A DNA stretch of 33,555 nucleotides, from positions 1 to 33,555 of the forward strand of contig JAFAZV010000084.1 in the NCBI GenBank assembly GCA_019239445.1. Direction: 5' to 3'. Positions 22,755-31,497 of the stretch are shown piece after piece (the first letter of the stretch is position 1; each line of letters begins with the position of its first letter). Source of the DNA: Solirubrobacterales bacterium (GTDB lineage Bacteria > Actinomycetota > Thermoleophilia > Solirubrobacterales > Solirubrobacteraceae). Both the position numbers and the translations under genes were made by a program. The notes beneath the pieces are model-generated. The model made no database searches, was not told where the DNA came from, and worked only from the letters and a program-made list of their open reading frames with translations.

Positions 22755-23555
22755 TTAGGCGCTCAGCGTCACCGCTGCCTCGGGCGTGGCGACGTGGAAG
22801 CTGAAGCTCTCCTCGAGGTACATCCGCACCACATCCGCGTCGTGGCTCGTATAGCCGAGCGAGAGATCCTGCCCGGACTCGAACAAGAAGTCGCCACCGC
22901 GCAGGCTGAGCACGATCGCGCCCCGCACGCCTGGCGCCCACACGATCGGACCTTCGAGGATCTTGCGCAGGTGCTCGAGCAGCGGGTAGCCGCCGTGCTC
23001 CGCCGTCTCGACCACACGGGTGTACTGCTCGCCGCCGAGCGCCAGCGCGTAGGAACCGCTGACGCCGTGCTGGAGCAGGCGCTGGACGGCCGCCGCGACC
23101 GGTCGCGGGTACTCATCGGGAACGGGGCCAAGCGGGATCGGCTCGTGAGGCGAGACCTCGCTGATCCCCGCGAGCGCGCCGGGCCAGCCATGGAACACGG
23201 CGATGTTCTCGGCCACGGCAATCTGATGCGCGGCCTTGTCGAGAGGCGCGAGGTCTGGATCTGATGCGCCCCGATCGGCATCGCGCAGCTCGCTGAGCGC
23301 GAGCTCGAACTCGGCTCGCACCTCGACCAGCGGGAGAACGCGGCGGCGCAGCCCGCTGACCCCGGTGCAGGGGGCCTCGCCAAGGGGCGCCGTGCGGCCC
23401 AGGTTGGTGGCGGAGTGCTCCCAGCCGTGCGGCCCGGAGAAGTCGACCAACTTGCGCGCAGCCAGCGGCGGCGATAGCCGCTCGCGCGCCTCGTCGTCGA
23501 GCGCGGTCCAGGCCGCATCGCTGATCGGGGCGAGTCCTCGTAGTAGGTGGTTCAT
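22755..23555 (-). CDS. Family 1 encapsulin nanocompartment shell protein
   Basis: A 266-residue HK97-fold shell protein, the usual length for family 1 (linocin-M18-like). The N-terminus MNHLLRGLAPISDAAWTALDDEARERL, the middle LPLVEVRAEFELALSELRDADRGASDPDL, the AENIAVFHGWPGALAGI segment, GSYALALGGEQYTRVVE, and the end GGDFLFESGQDLSLGYTSHDADVVRMYLEESFSFHVATPEAAVTL are all characteristic. It self-assembles into a protein cage that encloses the cargo made by the gene just upstream. I chose ATG 23555 because AGAGGA lies 9 nt upstream and homologous N-termini begin there. The longer track start at 23873 reads through the cargo gene. Translation is coupled to the cargo by a 4-nt overlap (23552-23555). 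Confidence 0.97.
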   Translation of the reverse strand: MNHLLRGLAPISDAAWTALDDEARERLSPPLAARKLVDFSGPHGWEHSATNLGRTAPLGEAPCTGVSGLRRRVLPLVEVRAEFELALSELRDADRGASDPDLAPLDKAAHQIAVAENIAVFHGWPGALAGISEVSPHEPIPLGPVPDEYPRPVAAAVQRLLQHGVSGSYALALGGEQYTRVVETAEHGGYPLLEHLRKILEGPIVWAPGVRGAIVLSLRGGDFLFESGQDLSLGYTSHDADVVRMYLEESFSFHVATPEAAVTLSA

Positions 23556-23941
23556 CGCTCGATTCCTCTCAAGCTCCGTATTCCCAGGGAGCCGTCTTCC
23601 GTCGCGCCTTCGCTTCCGGACTCGCCCTCGAGGACCTCGGCCTCGACCGTCTCGGCTCGCTCGACCACGTCGCCCGGTTGGAAGAGCACGCCTTGAGCGA
23701 TCTTCCTCCAGGGCGGCGTCCGCCGCAGCAGCATCTCGAGGTCCATCGAGAAGTGCTTGAACTCTTCTCCCTGCGCATCGCGCATGACCGCGGCGGCGTC
23801 GGGATCGCGTTCGAGCGCGAGGCGCTGCTCGTACCAGCCGATCGCCTCGGCCTCTTCGGTCAGCGACGCACACAGGCGCGCGAAGGTTCGCGTCGCCGAT
23901 GGCAGCTCTTCCGGCGGCTCGTGATACTGATCAAAGCCCAT
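23552..23941 (-). CDS. Encapsulated ferritin-like protein (EncFtn-type cargo) with targeting peptide
   Basis: A 129-residue cargo protein. Residues 15-75 form two helices like EncFtn, SLTEEAEAIGWYEQRL and GEEFKHFSMDLEMLLRR. The metal-site residues Glu30, Glu60 and His63 and the conserved Trp36-Tyr37 are seen at the expected spacing. A flexible acidic stretch follows, then the encapsulin-targeting peptide GSLGIRSLRG (117-126). The protein likely forms a decameric ring that oxidises Fe2+ at dimer interfaces while the shell stores the mineral. ATG 23941 has AGGAGG close upstream. It is the first gene of the operon and overlaps the shell gene by 4 nt. Compared with the consensus GSLGIGSLRG, one Gly is an Arg. 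Confidence 0.95.
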   Translation of the reverse strand: MGFDQYHEPPEELPSATRTFARLCASLTEEAEAIGWYEQRLALERDPDAAAVMRDAQGEEFKHFSMDLEMLLRRTPPWRKIAQGVLFQPGDVVERAETVEAEVLEGESGSEGATEDGSLGIRSLRGIER

Positions 23942-24026
23942 CTGGCCTCCTCGCGGTCACATCAGCTTGAGCGGGGAATCCTACGGCCAGCGAACCTTCG
24001 CCCCTCGACGACGACAAGGAGAAACC

Positions 24027-24857
24027 GTGTCAGATCAATACGTGCTCCCGGCCGAACGGCTACGTGAGCTCTCGGACGGCAACCGCATGCCGGTCCTCGG
24101 CCTGGGCGTATGGCAGGTACCGGACGGGCGTGAATGCGAAAACGCTGTCCTGTGGGCGCTCGAGGCCGGCTATCGGCACATCGACACCGCGCAGGCGTAC
24201 GGCAACGAGGCGAGCGTCGGCCGCGCGCTTCAGAGCAGCGGCGTTCCGCGGGATGAGGTGTTCCTCACGACCAAGTTCTATCCAGCTCGCAAAGACCCCG
24301 CGGAGGAGATCGAACGGAGCCTCGAGCGGCTTGGGGTCGATCAGGTCGACCTGTACATCATCCACTGGCCCCAGGGCGGCTCGACGTGGGCGTGGCCGGG
24401 GATGGAGCGGGCACACGAACGCGGCCACGCCCGCTCGATCGGCGTCTCGAACTTCAGCACGTCAGAGCTCGAGCAGGTGATCGGCGCAGCCTCCACGCCG
24501 CCCGTGGTCAACCAGGTCCAGTTCAGTCCGGTCGAGTACCGCCGCGGCCTGCTCGCGGCGTGTGAGCGGCACGACGTAGCGCTCGAGGCCTACAGCCCGC
24601 TCGGCACCGGGCGCCACCTGCGCGATCGCGCAGTGACCTCGATCGCCGAGCGCGTAGATCGCACTTCAGCGCAGGTGCTGTTGCGCTGGTGCCTGCAGCG
24701 GGACACGATCGTGATCCCCAAGTCGACACATCAAGAGCGGATCGAGGAGAACGCGCGCATCTTCGACTTCACGCTCAGCGACGAGGAGATGTCCGAGCTC
24801 GATCGCCTCGACCAAACCGGCGGCACCGAGGAGGCGCGCGAGCGGAAGTGGTGGTAG
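24027..24857 (+). CDS. Aldo/keto reductase
   Basis: A 276-residue NADPH-dependent reductase of the AKR superfamily. All four catalytic residues are seen: Asp53 (HIDTAQAYGNE), Tyr58, Lys83 (TTKFYP) and His113 (IIHWPQGG). The cofactor-binding end has IPKSTHQERIEENARIFDFTLSDEEM, as in the AKR5 group (2,5-diketo-gluconate reductase-like). It reduces aldehydes or ketones; the physiological substrate is unknown. I chose GTG 24027 since AGGAG lies 5 nt upstream. The track start at 23967 adds an unrelated leader and would overlap the intergenic region with the encapsulin operon. It is divergent from the encapsulin operon. Confidence 0.95.
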   Translation: MSDQYVLPAERLRELSDGNRMPVLGLGVWQVPDGRECENAVLWALEAGYRHIDTAQAYGNEASVGRALQSSGVPRDEVFLTTKFYPARKDPAEEIERSLERLGVDQVDLYIIHWPQGGSTWAWPGMERAHERGHARSIGVSNFSTSELEQVIGAASTPPVVNQVQFSPVEYRRGLLAACERHDVALEAYSPLGTGRHLRDRAVTSIAERVDRTSAQVLLRWCLQRDTIVIPKSTHQERIEENARIFDFTLSDEEMSELDRLDQTGGTEEARERKWW

Positions 24858-24877
24858 CTCTGCCCGCGGCGCAACGG

Positions 24878-24912
24878 CGGCGCCGGCCCGACGTAAGGCT
24901 CGGCCGGCGCCG
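24878..24912 (+). terminator. 11-bp perfect hairpin after aldo/keto reductase
   Basis: CGGCGCCGGCC (24878-24888) and GGCCGGCGCCG (24902-24912) pair exactly with a 13-base loop, 20 bp after the stop codon. There is no T-tract, which is common for high-GC actinobacterial terminators. It is the strongest hairpin I found in the window. Confidence 0.65.
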
Positions 24913-24968
24913 AGGCCGGCGTTCGAGCCGAATCTGAGATGTCCACACGCGACGGATAGCCGACGCGC

Positions 24969-26552
24969 ATGCACCAGGCCGAGATCGTGCTCATCGCGCT
25001 GCTGGTGGCGGTTGCCGGCCTCGGAGCGGTGGCCCGCCAGATGGGGCTCCCATACCCGATCGTGCTGGTCGTGGGCGGAGCGCTGTTCGGCTTCATCCCG
25101 GGCATCCCAACCGTCACGCTGAATCCGAACGTCGTGCTCGTTGTGTTCCTGCCTCCGCTGCTGTACTCGGCCGCGTTCTTCGCCAACCTGGGCGACATCC
25201 GCGCGAATCAACGCGGCGTGACCTTGAGCGCGGTCGGGCTGGTGCTCGTGACGATGGCCGCTGTGGCGCTGATCGCCCACGCGCTGATCCCCGGTCTGCC
25301 GTGGGCAGCGGCATTCACGCTCGGCGCGATCGTCTCGCCCACCGATCCGCTCGCCGGCACGGAGATCATGCGCCGCCTCGACTTCCCGCGCTTTCTCGTC
25401 AGCGCGGTCGAGGCCGAGGGACTGTTCAACGACGCCACCGCGCTCGTCGCCTACAAGGTGGCCATCGCCGCCGTGGTCAGCGGCACGTTCTCGATCCTCG
25501 ATGCCGGGCTGCGGTTCGCCGTCGGCGCCGTGGGTGGCATTGCGATCGGCGTCGTCGTGGGGTGGGTGGTCGCTCAGGTGAGGGGGCGCATCAGCGACGC
25601 CCAGACCAGCATCACGATCTCGCTGCTCAGCGGCTACGCCGCATTCCTGCCCGCCAACGCGGTTGGCGCCTCCGGTGTGCTGGCGGCGGTGACGACCGGG
25701 ATCTACATGGGCATCAAGGGCCCGCGCATCATCTCGGCTCGCGTTCGGCTGCAGGGCTTGTTCGTCTGGGAGATGCTCGACTACATCCTCAACGCGAGCC
25801 TGTTCGTGCTGGTCGGGTTGCAGTTGCGCAGCGTGGTCCGAGGCCTCTCCGGCGACTCCTTCAGCACCTACGCCGGCTACGCGGTCGCTGTGGTGGTCGT
25901 CGTGATCTTGGCCCGGATCGTTTGGTTCTTCACCGTGCCGTACCTCATCCGGGTACTCGACCGGCGTCCTAGCCAGCGCGCGCGCCGGATTGGGGCCGGG
26001 CCGCGACTCGTCCTGGCCTGGAGCGGGATGCGCGGCGCGGTGTCGCTGGCGGCGGCCCTGGCCGTGCCGTTGTCGACCAACTCCGGTCAGCCATTTCCGA
26101 GCCGCAACCTGATCATCTTCCTCACCTTCGCCGTGATCTTCGGCACGCTGGTCCTCCAAGGGCTGACGCTGCCAACGCTGATCAGGCGCCTTCACGTCGT
26201 ACGTGACGGCAGCGAGGAGGCCGAGGAGATACGCGCGCGCCTGGTCGCGACGAAAGCGGCGCTGCGCCAGCTCGATGAGCTGGCGAGGGAGGAGTGGACG
26301 CGCGAGGACACGATCGAGCGCTTGCGCGGGATGTACGACTACCGGCGGCGCCGCTTCGCCGCGCGCGCCGGCAAAGTTGAAGACGACGGCTATGAGGATC
26401 GCTCGCTCGCTTTCCAGCAGGTCGTGCAGAGCGTGCTCGCGGCGCAGCGGGCGGCCCTGATCGACGCCCGCGACGACGGCGCGATCTCGAACGAGACGAT
26501 GAACAGCGTGATCCGCGACCTCGACCTCGAGGAGTCACGGCTGGAGATCTGA
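24969..26552 (+). CDS. CPA1-type Na+/H+ antiporter
   Basis: A 527-residue protein. About twelve membrane helices fill residues 1-420, and a cytosolic, highly charged tail (430-527) rich in Arg and Glu follows. The CPA1 signature Asn154-Asp155 is seen in AEGLFNDATALVAYK. LPPLLYSAAFF and SPTDPLAGTEIMRRL are also typical of NhaP-type exchangers. It exports Na+ or K+ in exchange for protons for pH and salt balance. ATG 24969 has no good ribosome-binding site. The antisense strand carries a 509-codon open frame, which is a codon-bias artefact. It may be transcribed with the EamA gene 57 bp downstream. Confidence 0.94.
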   Translation: MHQAEIVLIALLVAVAGLGAVARQMGLPYPIVLVVGGALFGFIPGIPTVTLNPNVVLVVFLPPLLYSAAFFANLGDIRANQRGVTLSAVGLVLVTMAAVALIAHALIPGLPWAAAFTLGAIVSPTDPLAGTEIMRRLDFPRFLVSAVEAEGLFNDATALVAYKVAIAAVVSGTFSILDAGLRFAVGAVGGIAIGVVVGWVVAQVRGRISDAQTSITISLLSGYAAFLPANAVGASGVLAAVTTGIYMGIKGPRIISARVRLQGLFVWEMLDYILNASLFVLVGLQLRSVVRGLSGDSFSTYAGYAVAVVVVVILARIVWFFTVPYLIRVLDRRPSQRARRIGAGPRLVLAWSGMRGAVSLAAALAVPLSTNSGQPFPSRNLIIFLTFAVIFGTLVLQGLTLPTLIRRLHVVRDGSEEAEEIRARLVATKAALRQLDELAREEWTREDTIERLRGMYDYRRRRFAARAGKVEDDGYEDRSLAFQQVVQSVLAAQRAALIDARDDGAISNETMNSVIRDLDLEESRLEI

Positions 26553-26609
26553 GCTGGGACGCCCGATGGTGCGGTTCGGGCTCGGGGTCGACCTGTAAGA
26601 CTGGGGTGC

Positions 26610-27596
26610 GTGACCCGCCGCGCCTGGCTTGCCTTTGCCGCGATCTCGCTGATCTGGGGCATCCCGTACCTGTTCATCCGGATCGCCGTCCGCGGCGGCG
26701 TAACGCCGTTCGTGCTCGCGTGGGGGAGGGTCGCGCTAGCCGCCGCCGTGCTGCTGGCGCTTGCGTGGCGAGCGGGAACGCTGCCGGCGCTGCGCGGACA
26801 CCTGCGCTGGCTCGTGCTCTACGCCGTGGCCGAGGTGACGTTCCCGTTTCCGCTCATCGCCTACGGCGAACAGCGCGTGTCCTCGTCGCTGGCGGCGATC
26901 GTGATCGCCTCGGTGCCGCTGATCGGCGCGCTCCTGGCGCTGCGCTACGACCGCTCGGAGCGCCCGACGTCGCTGCGAGCCTTTGGTCTGTTGATCGGTT
27001 TCGGCGGGGTGGTGGCGCTCGTCGGCATCGACGTCGCCGGGAGTGGCAGTGAGCTACTCGGCACGGCGGCGATCCTGTTGGCCGCCGCCGGCTACGCGAT
27101 CGGGCCGATGGTGATCAAGCTGCGCCTGCCCGGGCTCGATCCGCGCGCCGCCATCGGCGCGAGCCTGGCGGTGGCGTCCGTCCTGCTCGCCCCGGGCGCG
27201 GCGCTCGACCTGCCGGCGCGCGTGCCGTCGGCTGGAGCGATCGCGTGCGTGATCGTGCTGGGGCTTCTGTGCACCGCGCTCGCGTTCGTGATCTTCACAG
27301 TGCTGATCCGCGAGGCCGGCACGAGCCGGGCCACCGTCATCACCTACGTAAATCCTGTGGTTGCCGTGGCGCTGGGCGTGGCCCTCCTGGGCGAGCGGCC
27401 GGGCGCGGGCGCAGTCGCCGGCCTCCTGCTGATCCTTGCCGGTTCCTGGCTTTCGACCGGCGGTCGGCTCCCGCCGCGGCTTGCTGCCTGGCGTCCTCGA
27501 GGGCCGGAGAGGGCCGCGGGAGCGGGCAAACGGCCGGTCCGGGATCCCGCGCGCGGGTGCGACGGCTCCGCGGCGGGCGCGGCTTGCGCCGGCTGA
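26610..27596 (+). CDS. EamA/DMT family transporter
   Basis: A 328-residue protein with ten helices in two EamA repeats (residues 5-140 and 148-285). The first starts AFAAISLIWGIPYLFIRIAV and the second has LLAAAGYAIGPMVI; SSLAAIVIASVPLIGALLAL and SRATVITYVNPVVAVALGVALLGERPG are the usual repeat ends. The family exports amino acids, purines and other metabolites. The substrate is not known. The start is GTG 26610. The last 40 residues, rich in Arg, Ala and Gly, lie beyond the fold and may be disordered. It is 57 bp after the antiporter gene in the same direction. Confidence 0.92.
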   Translation: MTRRAWLAFAAISLIWGIPYLFIRIAVRGGVTPFVLAWGRVALAAAVLLALAWRAGTLPALRGHLRWLVLYAVAEVTFPFPLIAYGEQRVSSSLAAIVIASVPLIGALLALRYDRSERPTSLRAFGLLIGFGGVVALVGIDVAGSGSELLGTAAILLAAAGYAIGPMVIKLRLPGLDPRAAIGASLAVASVLLAPGAALDLPARVPSAGAIACVIVLGLLCTALAFVIFTVLIREAGTSRATVITYVNPVVAVALGVALLGERPGAGAVAGLLLILAGSWLSTGGRLPPRLAAWRPRGPERAAGAGKRPVRDPARGCDGSAAGAACAG

Positions 27597-27719
27597 TTCA
27601 CCGCCGCCGGAGGGCCTCTCGGCGCGACCCCTCACGACGCCCTGACAATCACTGCATAGACCTCTGCGCGTGGGGTAAGGTCGAGGTTTGACCGCGCAAA
27701 AACCTGAGGAGAGAGAGGA

Positions 27720-28226
27720 ATGAGCACGACCGTGCCGGTACGCCTGAAGGTCAACGGCGTCAAGGAAGAAATCGATGTGCAGCCGCGCCTGCTGCTCGTC
27801 CACGCGCTGCGCGACAGGCTGGGACTCACCGGCACGCACGTCGGCTGTGACACCTCGAACTGCGGCGCCTGCACTGTTCATCTCGACGGGCGGGCGGTGA
27901 AGTCGTGCACCGTACTCGCGGTTCAAGCCGACGGGGCCACCGTGACGACGATCGAGGGCATGGGCTCGGAGGATCAGCTGCATCCGCTCCAGGAGGCGTT
28001 CTGGAACGACCACGGACTGCAGTGCGGCTACTGCACACCGGGGATGATCATGGCCGCCGCCGGCCTGCTGGCCGAGAACCCGAATCCGACTGAGGAGGAG
28101 GTCAGGCACGCACTCGAAGGCAACCTGTGCCGGTGCACGGGCTACCACAACATTGTTCGCGCGGTGCTCGATGCCGCCAAGACGAAATCAGCCACGGTTG
28201 CGCAGCAGCAGGAGGTGACGGCATGA
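27720..28226 (+). CDS. coxS: CoxS-like [2Fe-2S] small subunit of molybdenum hydroxylase
   Basis: A 168-residue iron-sulfur protein. The plant-ferredoxin cluster is [15 protein letters not shown] with Cys43, 48, 51 and 63. The second, all-helical domain has [10 protein letters not shown] (Cys102, 105) and [10 protein letters not shown] (Cys137, 139), so both clusters are complete. It passes electrons from the molybdenum site of the large subunit to FAD in the medium subunit. ATG 27720 follows AGGAG in a purine-rich leader. It begins a six-gene run in which each gene overlaps the next by 4-8 nt. The medium, large and accessory genes make the family call secure, but the substrate is not CO (see the large subunit). 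The symbol is by family only. Confidence 0.95.
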   Translation: MSTTVPVRLKVNGVKEEIDVQPRLLLVHALRDRLGLTGTHVGCDTSNCGACTVHLDGRAVKSCTVLAVQADGATVTTIEGMGSEDQLHPLQEAFWNDHGLQCGYCTPGMIMAAAGLLAENPNPTEEEVRHALEGNLCRCTGYHNIVRAVLDAAKTKSATVAQQQEVTA

Positions 28227-30655
28227 GCGCAGGCGGTCCCGAGGCCGAGATCGCGCGAATTGCCGCTAAGGCGGCGCATGAGCGTGACACGGCCGCAGCC
28301 GGCCTCCACGTGGGGCAAGCGCTGCGCCGCAAGGAGGATCCCCGCCTGATAACCGGTCGGGGGCGGTACGTCGACGATCTCACGTTGCCGGGCACGTTGT
28401 GGGCGGCGCTGGTCCGCTCGCCCGAAGCTCACGCGAGGATCGTCTCGATCGACTCGAGCCAAGCCACCGAGCGAGCGGGAGTGCACGGTGTGTTCACCGG
28501 GCAGGACATGACCAACCTGCAGGCGCCGCTGCCGATGGCGTGGGGGCCGCCGGGAGTCGAGGTCCGTAACCCGCCGCACTGGCCGCTGGCGCGCGACAAG
28601 GTGCGTTACGTCGGCGATCCCGTCGCGGTCGTCATCGGCGAGGACCGCTATCGCGTAATGGACGCAGTCGAGGACGTCCTCGTCGAGTACGAGGCGCTTC
28701 CCGCAGTTGTCGACCCTGAGGCAGCGCTCGAGGAGGACGCCCCGCTGGTTCACGAGGAGCTCGGGACGAACAAGATCCACGAGTGGCCGCTCGAGGGAGG
28801 CGACGTCGAGCAGGGCTTTGCCGAGGCCGAGGTGATCGTCGAGCGCCGCGTCGTCAATCACCGTACCTCGGGTGCGCCGATCGAGCCGAGGGCTGTGCTG
28901 GCCGACTACCGGGCGGGCTCGGTCACGGTGTGGAGCTCGACTCAGATTCCGCACTACACGAGGCTGTTTCTGGCGCTGATGCTCGGCATCAGCGAAGAGA
29001 AGGTGCGGGTGATCGCGCCTGAGGTCGGCGGCGGCTTCGGCGCCAAGCTGCAGATCTACGGGGAAGAGATCCTGATCCCGTGGTGCTCGCGCCGCCTCGG
29101 AATGCCCGTGAAATGGGTCGAGACGCGCAGCGAGCACATGGCGACGAGCCACCATGGCCGAGACCAGATCGCGCACGTGCGGATGGGTGCGAAACGCGAC
29201 GGGACGATCACCGCCTGGCACGTGCGGATCCTCGCCGACATGGGGGCGTACAACATGTTCCTCACCCCGCTGATCCCGTCCCTCGGGGCGTTCGTGATGG
29301 GCGGGTGCTACGCGATCCCGAACGTGAAGACGGAGATCGTCGGCGTGTTCACGAACAAGATGTCGACGGACGCGATACGCGGAGCCGGCCGGCCCGAGGC
29401 GACGCACATGGTCGAGGTGACCCTCGAGCAGCTGGCTCAGGAGCTCGGAATGGATCGTCTGGAGCTGAGACGCAAGAACTTCATCCCCGAAGATGCGTTC
29501 CCGTACCAGTCGGCGACCGCCGTCGTCTACGACTCCGGCGACTATGAGAAGACGCTCGCGCGTCTACTCGAACACGTCGACGTTGACGCTTTCCGCCGCG
29601 AGCAGGAGCAGGCGCGGCGGCAAGGCACCCTCCGCGGCCTCGGCTTCTCGACCTACACGGAGATCTGCGGACTCGCACCCTCGCGCGTCGCAGGTCCACC
29701 GATCGTCGGCGTGCAGGCCGGTTTCTGGGAGTCCGCGATGGTCCGTGTGCACAACACCGGTGCCGTCACCGTCTACACCGGCAGCTCGCCGCATGGCCAA
29801 GGCCATGAAACCGGCTTCGCGCAGATCGCCGCCGACCGGCTCGGCGTGGATCCGTCAGTCGTCGAGGTCGTGCACGGGGACACCGGTTTCGGCCCTGAGG
29901 GCCGGGGAACCTACGGCTCGCGGTCCCTGGCCGTGGGTGGCGAGTCGGTTGCGCAGGCGGCCAATCAGGTGGCAGCGAAGGCCAAGCTGATCGTCGCCCA
30001 CAAGCTGGAGGCCGCACCTGAGGACATCGAGCTCCGCGACGGGAAGTTCGCTGTCCGGGGTTCACCTGACAAAGGCATGTCGCTGGCGGACGTCGCGGGC
30101 GAGGCCTATCTCGGCATCGACTTGCCCGAGGGGATGCAGCCGGGGCTCGAGATGACCAACTTCTACGAGCCGGAGAACTTCGTGTTCCCGTTTGGTGCTC
30201 ACGCCTGCATGGTCGAGGTCGACACGGAGACGGGGAAGGTCGACGTCGTGCGGTACGTCGCAGTGGACGACTGCGGCCCGGCCATCAACCCGATGTTGAT
30301 CGCGGGGCAGGTGCATGGCGGGATTGCGCATGCGATTGGGCAGGCTCTGTATGAGCGCATCGCCTACGACGAGAACGGACAGCTCGTGACCGGCACGTTC
30401 GTCGACTACGCCTTGCCGACGGCTGCCGAGCTGCCCAGCTTCGAGACCGACCGAACCGAGACGCCTTCGCCCGTCAACTCGCTTGGCGTCAAAGGAGTCG
30501 GCGAAGCCGGAACGATCGCGGCCAGCGCCGCGGTCACAAATGCTGTGATCGACGCGTTGCGCCCGCTCGGCATCACCTACATCAACATGCCGCTCACTCC
30601 GATGCGGGTCTGGGAGGCGATACAGGAGGCGCAGAACGGAGGTGCGGCGGCATGA
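28223..30655 (+). CDS. coxL: CoxL-like molybdopterin large subunit (form II type)
   Basis: An 810-residue catalytic subunit of the xanthine oxidase family. Key parts: the N-terminal domain with [46 protein letters not shown] (267-282), which touches the cofactor; the active-site loop AIRGAGR (384-390); [22 protein letters not shown]; and the catalytic Glu761 in GVKGVGEAG. True form I CO dehydrogenase has VAYRCSFR with a Cys that carries copper-sulfur. Here no Cys is present and the loop is near the form II AYRGAGR with Tyr replaced by Ile. It therefore hydroxylates an unknown substrate, for example an aromatic or N-heterocycle. I chose ATG 28223 (GGAGGTGA 6 nt upstream), overlapping the coxS stop by 4 nt. 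Confidence 0.95.
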   Translation: MSAGGPEAEIARIAAKAAHERDTAAAGLHVGQALRRKEDPRLITGRGRYVDDLTLPGTLWAALVRSPEAHARIVSIDSSQATERAGVHGVFTGQDMTNLQAPLPMAWGPPGVEVRNPPHWPLARDKVRYVGDPVAVVIGEDRYRVMDAVEDVLVEYEALPAVVDPEAALEEDAPLVHEELGTNKIHEWPLEGGDVEQGFAEAEVIVERRVVNHRTSGAPIEPRAVLADYRAGSVTVWSSTQIPHYTRLFLALMLGISEEKVRVIAPEVGGGFGAKLQIYGEEILIPWCSRRLGMPVKWVETRSEHMATSHHGRDQIAHVRMGAKRDGTITAWHVRILADMGAYNMFLTPLIPSLGAFVMGGCYAIPNVKTEIVGVFTNKMSTDAIRGAGRPEATHMVEVTLEQLAQELGMDRLELRRKNFIPEDAFPYQSATAVVYDSGDYEKTLARLLEHVDVDAFRREQEQARRQGTLRGLGFSTYTEICGLAPSRVAGPPIVGVQAGFWESAMVRVHNTGAVTVYTGSSPHGQGHETGFAQIAADRLGVDPSVVEVVHGDTGFGPEGRGTYGSRSLAVGGESVAQAANQVAAKAKLIVAHKLEAAPEDIELRDGKFAVRGSPDKGMSLADVAGEAYLGIDLPEGMQPGLEMTNFYEPENFVFPFGAHACMVEVDTETGKVDVVRYVAVDDCGPAINPMLIAGQVHGGIAHAIGQALYERIAYDENGQLVTGTFVDYALPTAAELPSFETDRTETPSPVNSLGVKGVGEAGTIAASAAVTNAVIDALRPLGITYINMPLTPMRVWEAIQEAQNGGAAA

Positions 30656-31497
30656 TTCCGGCGGAGTTCGACTACGTGGCGCCGGAGACGCTGGAAGCGG
30701 CGCTCACCGCACTGGCGGAAGGAGGCGAGGACGCGAAGCTGCTGGCCGGCGGCCACTCGCTGCTGCCGCTGATGAAGCTCCGTCTGGCCGCTCCGTCGCT
30801 GCTCGTCGACCTGCGCAGGGTTCCAGGTCTGCACGGGGTCCAGAAGCAGAACGGCGGCTGGAGGATCGGCGCGATGACGCCGCACACCGTGCTCGAGCAC
30901 ACGCCCGAGCTCGGTCTCCTCGCTCGCGCTGCCGGCACGATTGCAGACCCGCAGGTGCGCAATCGCGGCACAATCGGCGGCTCGCTGGTCCACGGCGATC
31001 CGGCCTCGGATCTCCCGGCCATCATCCTCATGGCCGAGGCTAGTGTGACCGCGGTCGGCCCCCACGGACAGCGCACGATCGCGGCCAAGGATCTGTTCCG
31101 CGATTACCTCGAGACTGCAGTCGAGCCCACAGAGGTCCTCACGGAAGTGCACTTCCCGGCCTTCGACGGCTGGGGCTTTGGCTACGAGAAGTTCAACCGC
31201 CGCAGCGAGGACTGGGCGATGGTGGCGGTGGCGGCGCTGGTCAAGCGCAGCGGCGAGGTCTGCGAGGACATCCGGATCGGCCTCACGCACATGAGCTCCG
31301 TGCCGCTACGTGCCACCGGCGTCGAGGAGGCGTTGCGCGGGCAGCCGCTGAGTGCTGAGACGATCGCCAAGGCCGCGGAGCACGCGGCCGATGGCACCGA
31401 GCCGCCGGCTGACCTCAACGCCAGCTCCGACTATAAGCGCCACTTGGCGCGCGTCCTGTGCCGGCGCGCTCTCGAGGAGGCCGCCGGGCCGCAGTGA
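30652..31497 (+). CDS. coxM: CoxM-like FAD-binding medium subunit
   Basis: A 281-residue flavoprotein subunit. FAD-binding motifs are AGGHSLLPLMKLRLA (residues about 32-46) and the TIGGSLVHGDPASD loop (about 107-120). The C-terminal part (EVHFPAF to the end) is the CO dehydrogenase flavoprotein C-terminal domain. It takes electrons from the [2Fe-2S] subunit and hands them to a quinone or another acceptor at the membrane. It overlaps coxL by 4 nt (ATGA). The length and motifs are normal for the family. Confidence 0.95.
   Translation: MIPAEFDYVAPETLEAALTALAEGGEDAKLLAGGHSLLPLMKLRLAAPSLLVDLRRVPGLHGVQKQNGGWRIGAMTPHTVLEHTPELGLLARAAGTIADPQVRNRGTIGGSLVHGDPASDLPAIILMAEASVTAVGPHGQRTIAAKDLFRDYLETAVEPTEVLTEVHFPAFDGWGFGYEKFNRRSEDWAMVAVAALVKRSGEVCEDIRIGLTHMSSVPLRATGVEEALRGQPLSAETIAKAAEHAADGTEPPADLNASSDYKRHLARVLCRRALEEAAGPQ

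Noticed and set aside
24666-26195. 509-codon open frame on the minus strand
   Set aside because: It lies opposite the CPA1 antiporter, is rich in Arg, Gln, His, Asp and Glu, and has no fold-like pattern. Long antisense frames arise from G/C-rich third positions.
28142-29407. 421-codon minus-strand open frame
   Set aside because: It is antisense to coxL, whose family motifs are clear. The composition is Arg/His/Asp-rich and unlike known proteins.
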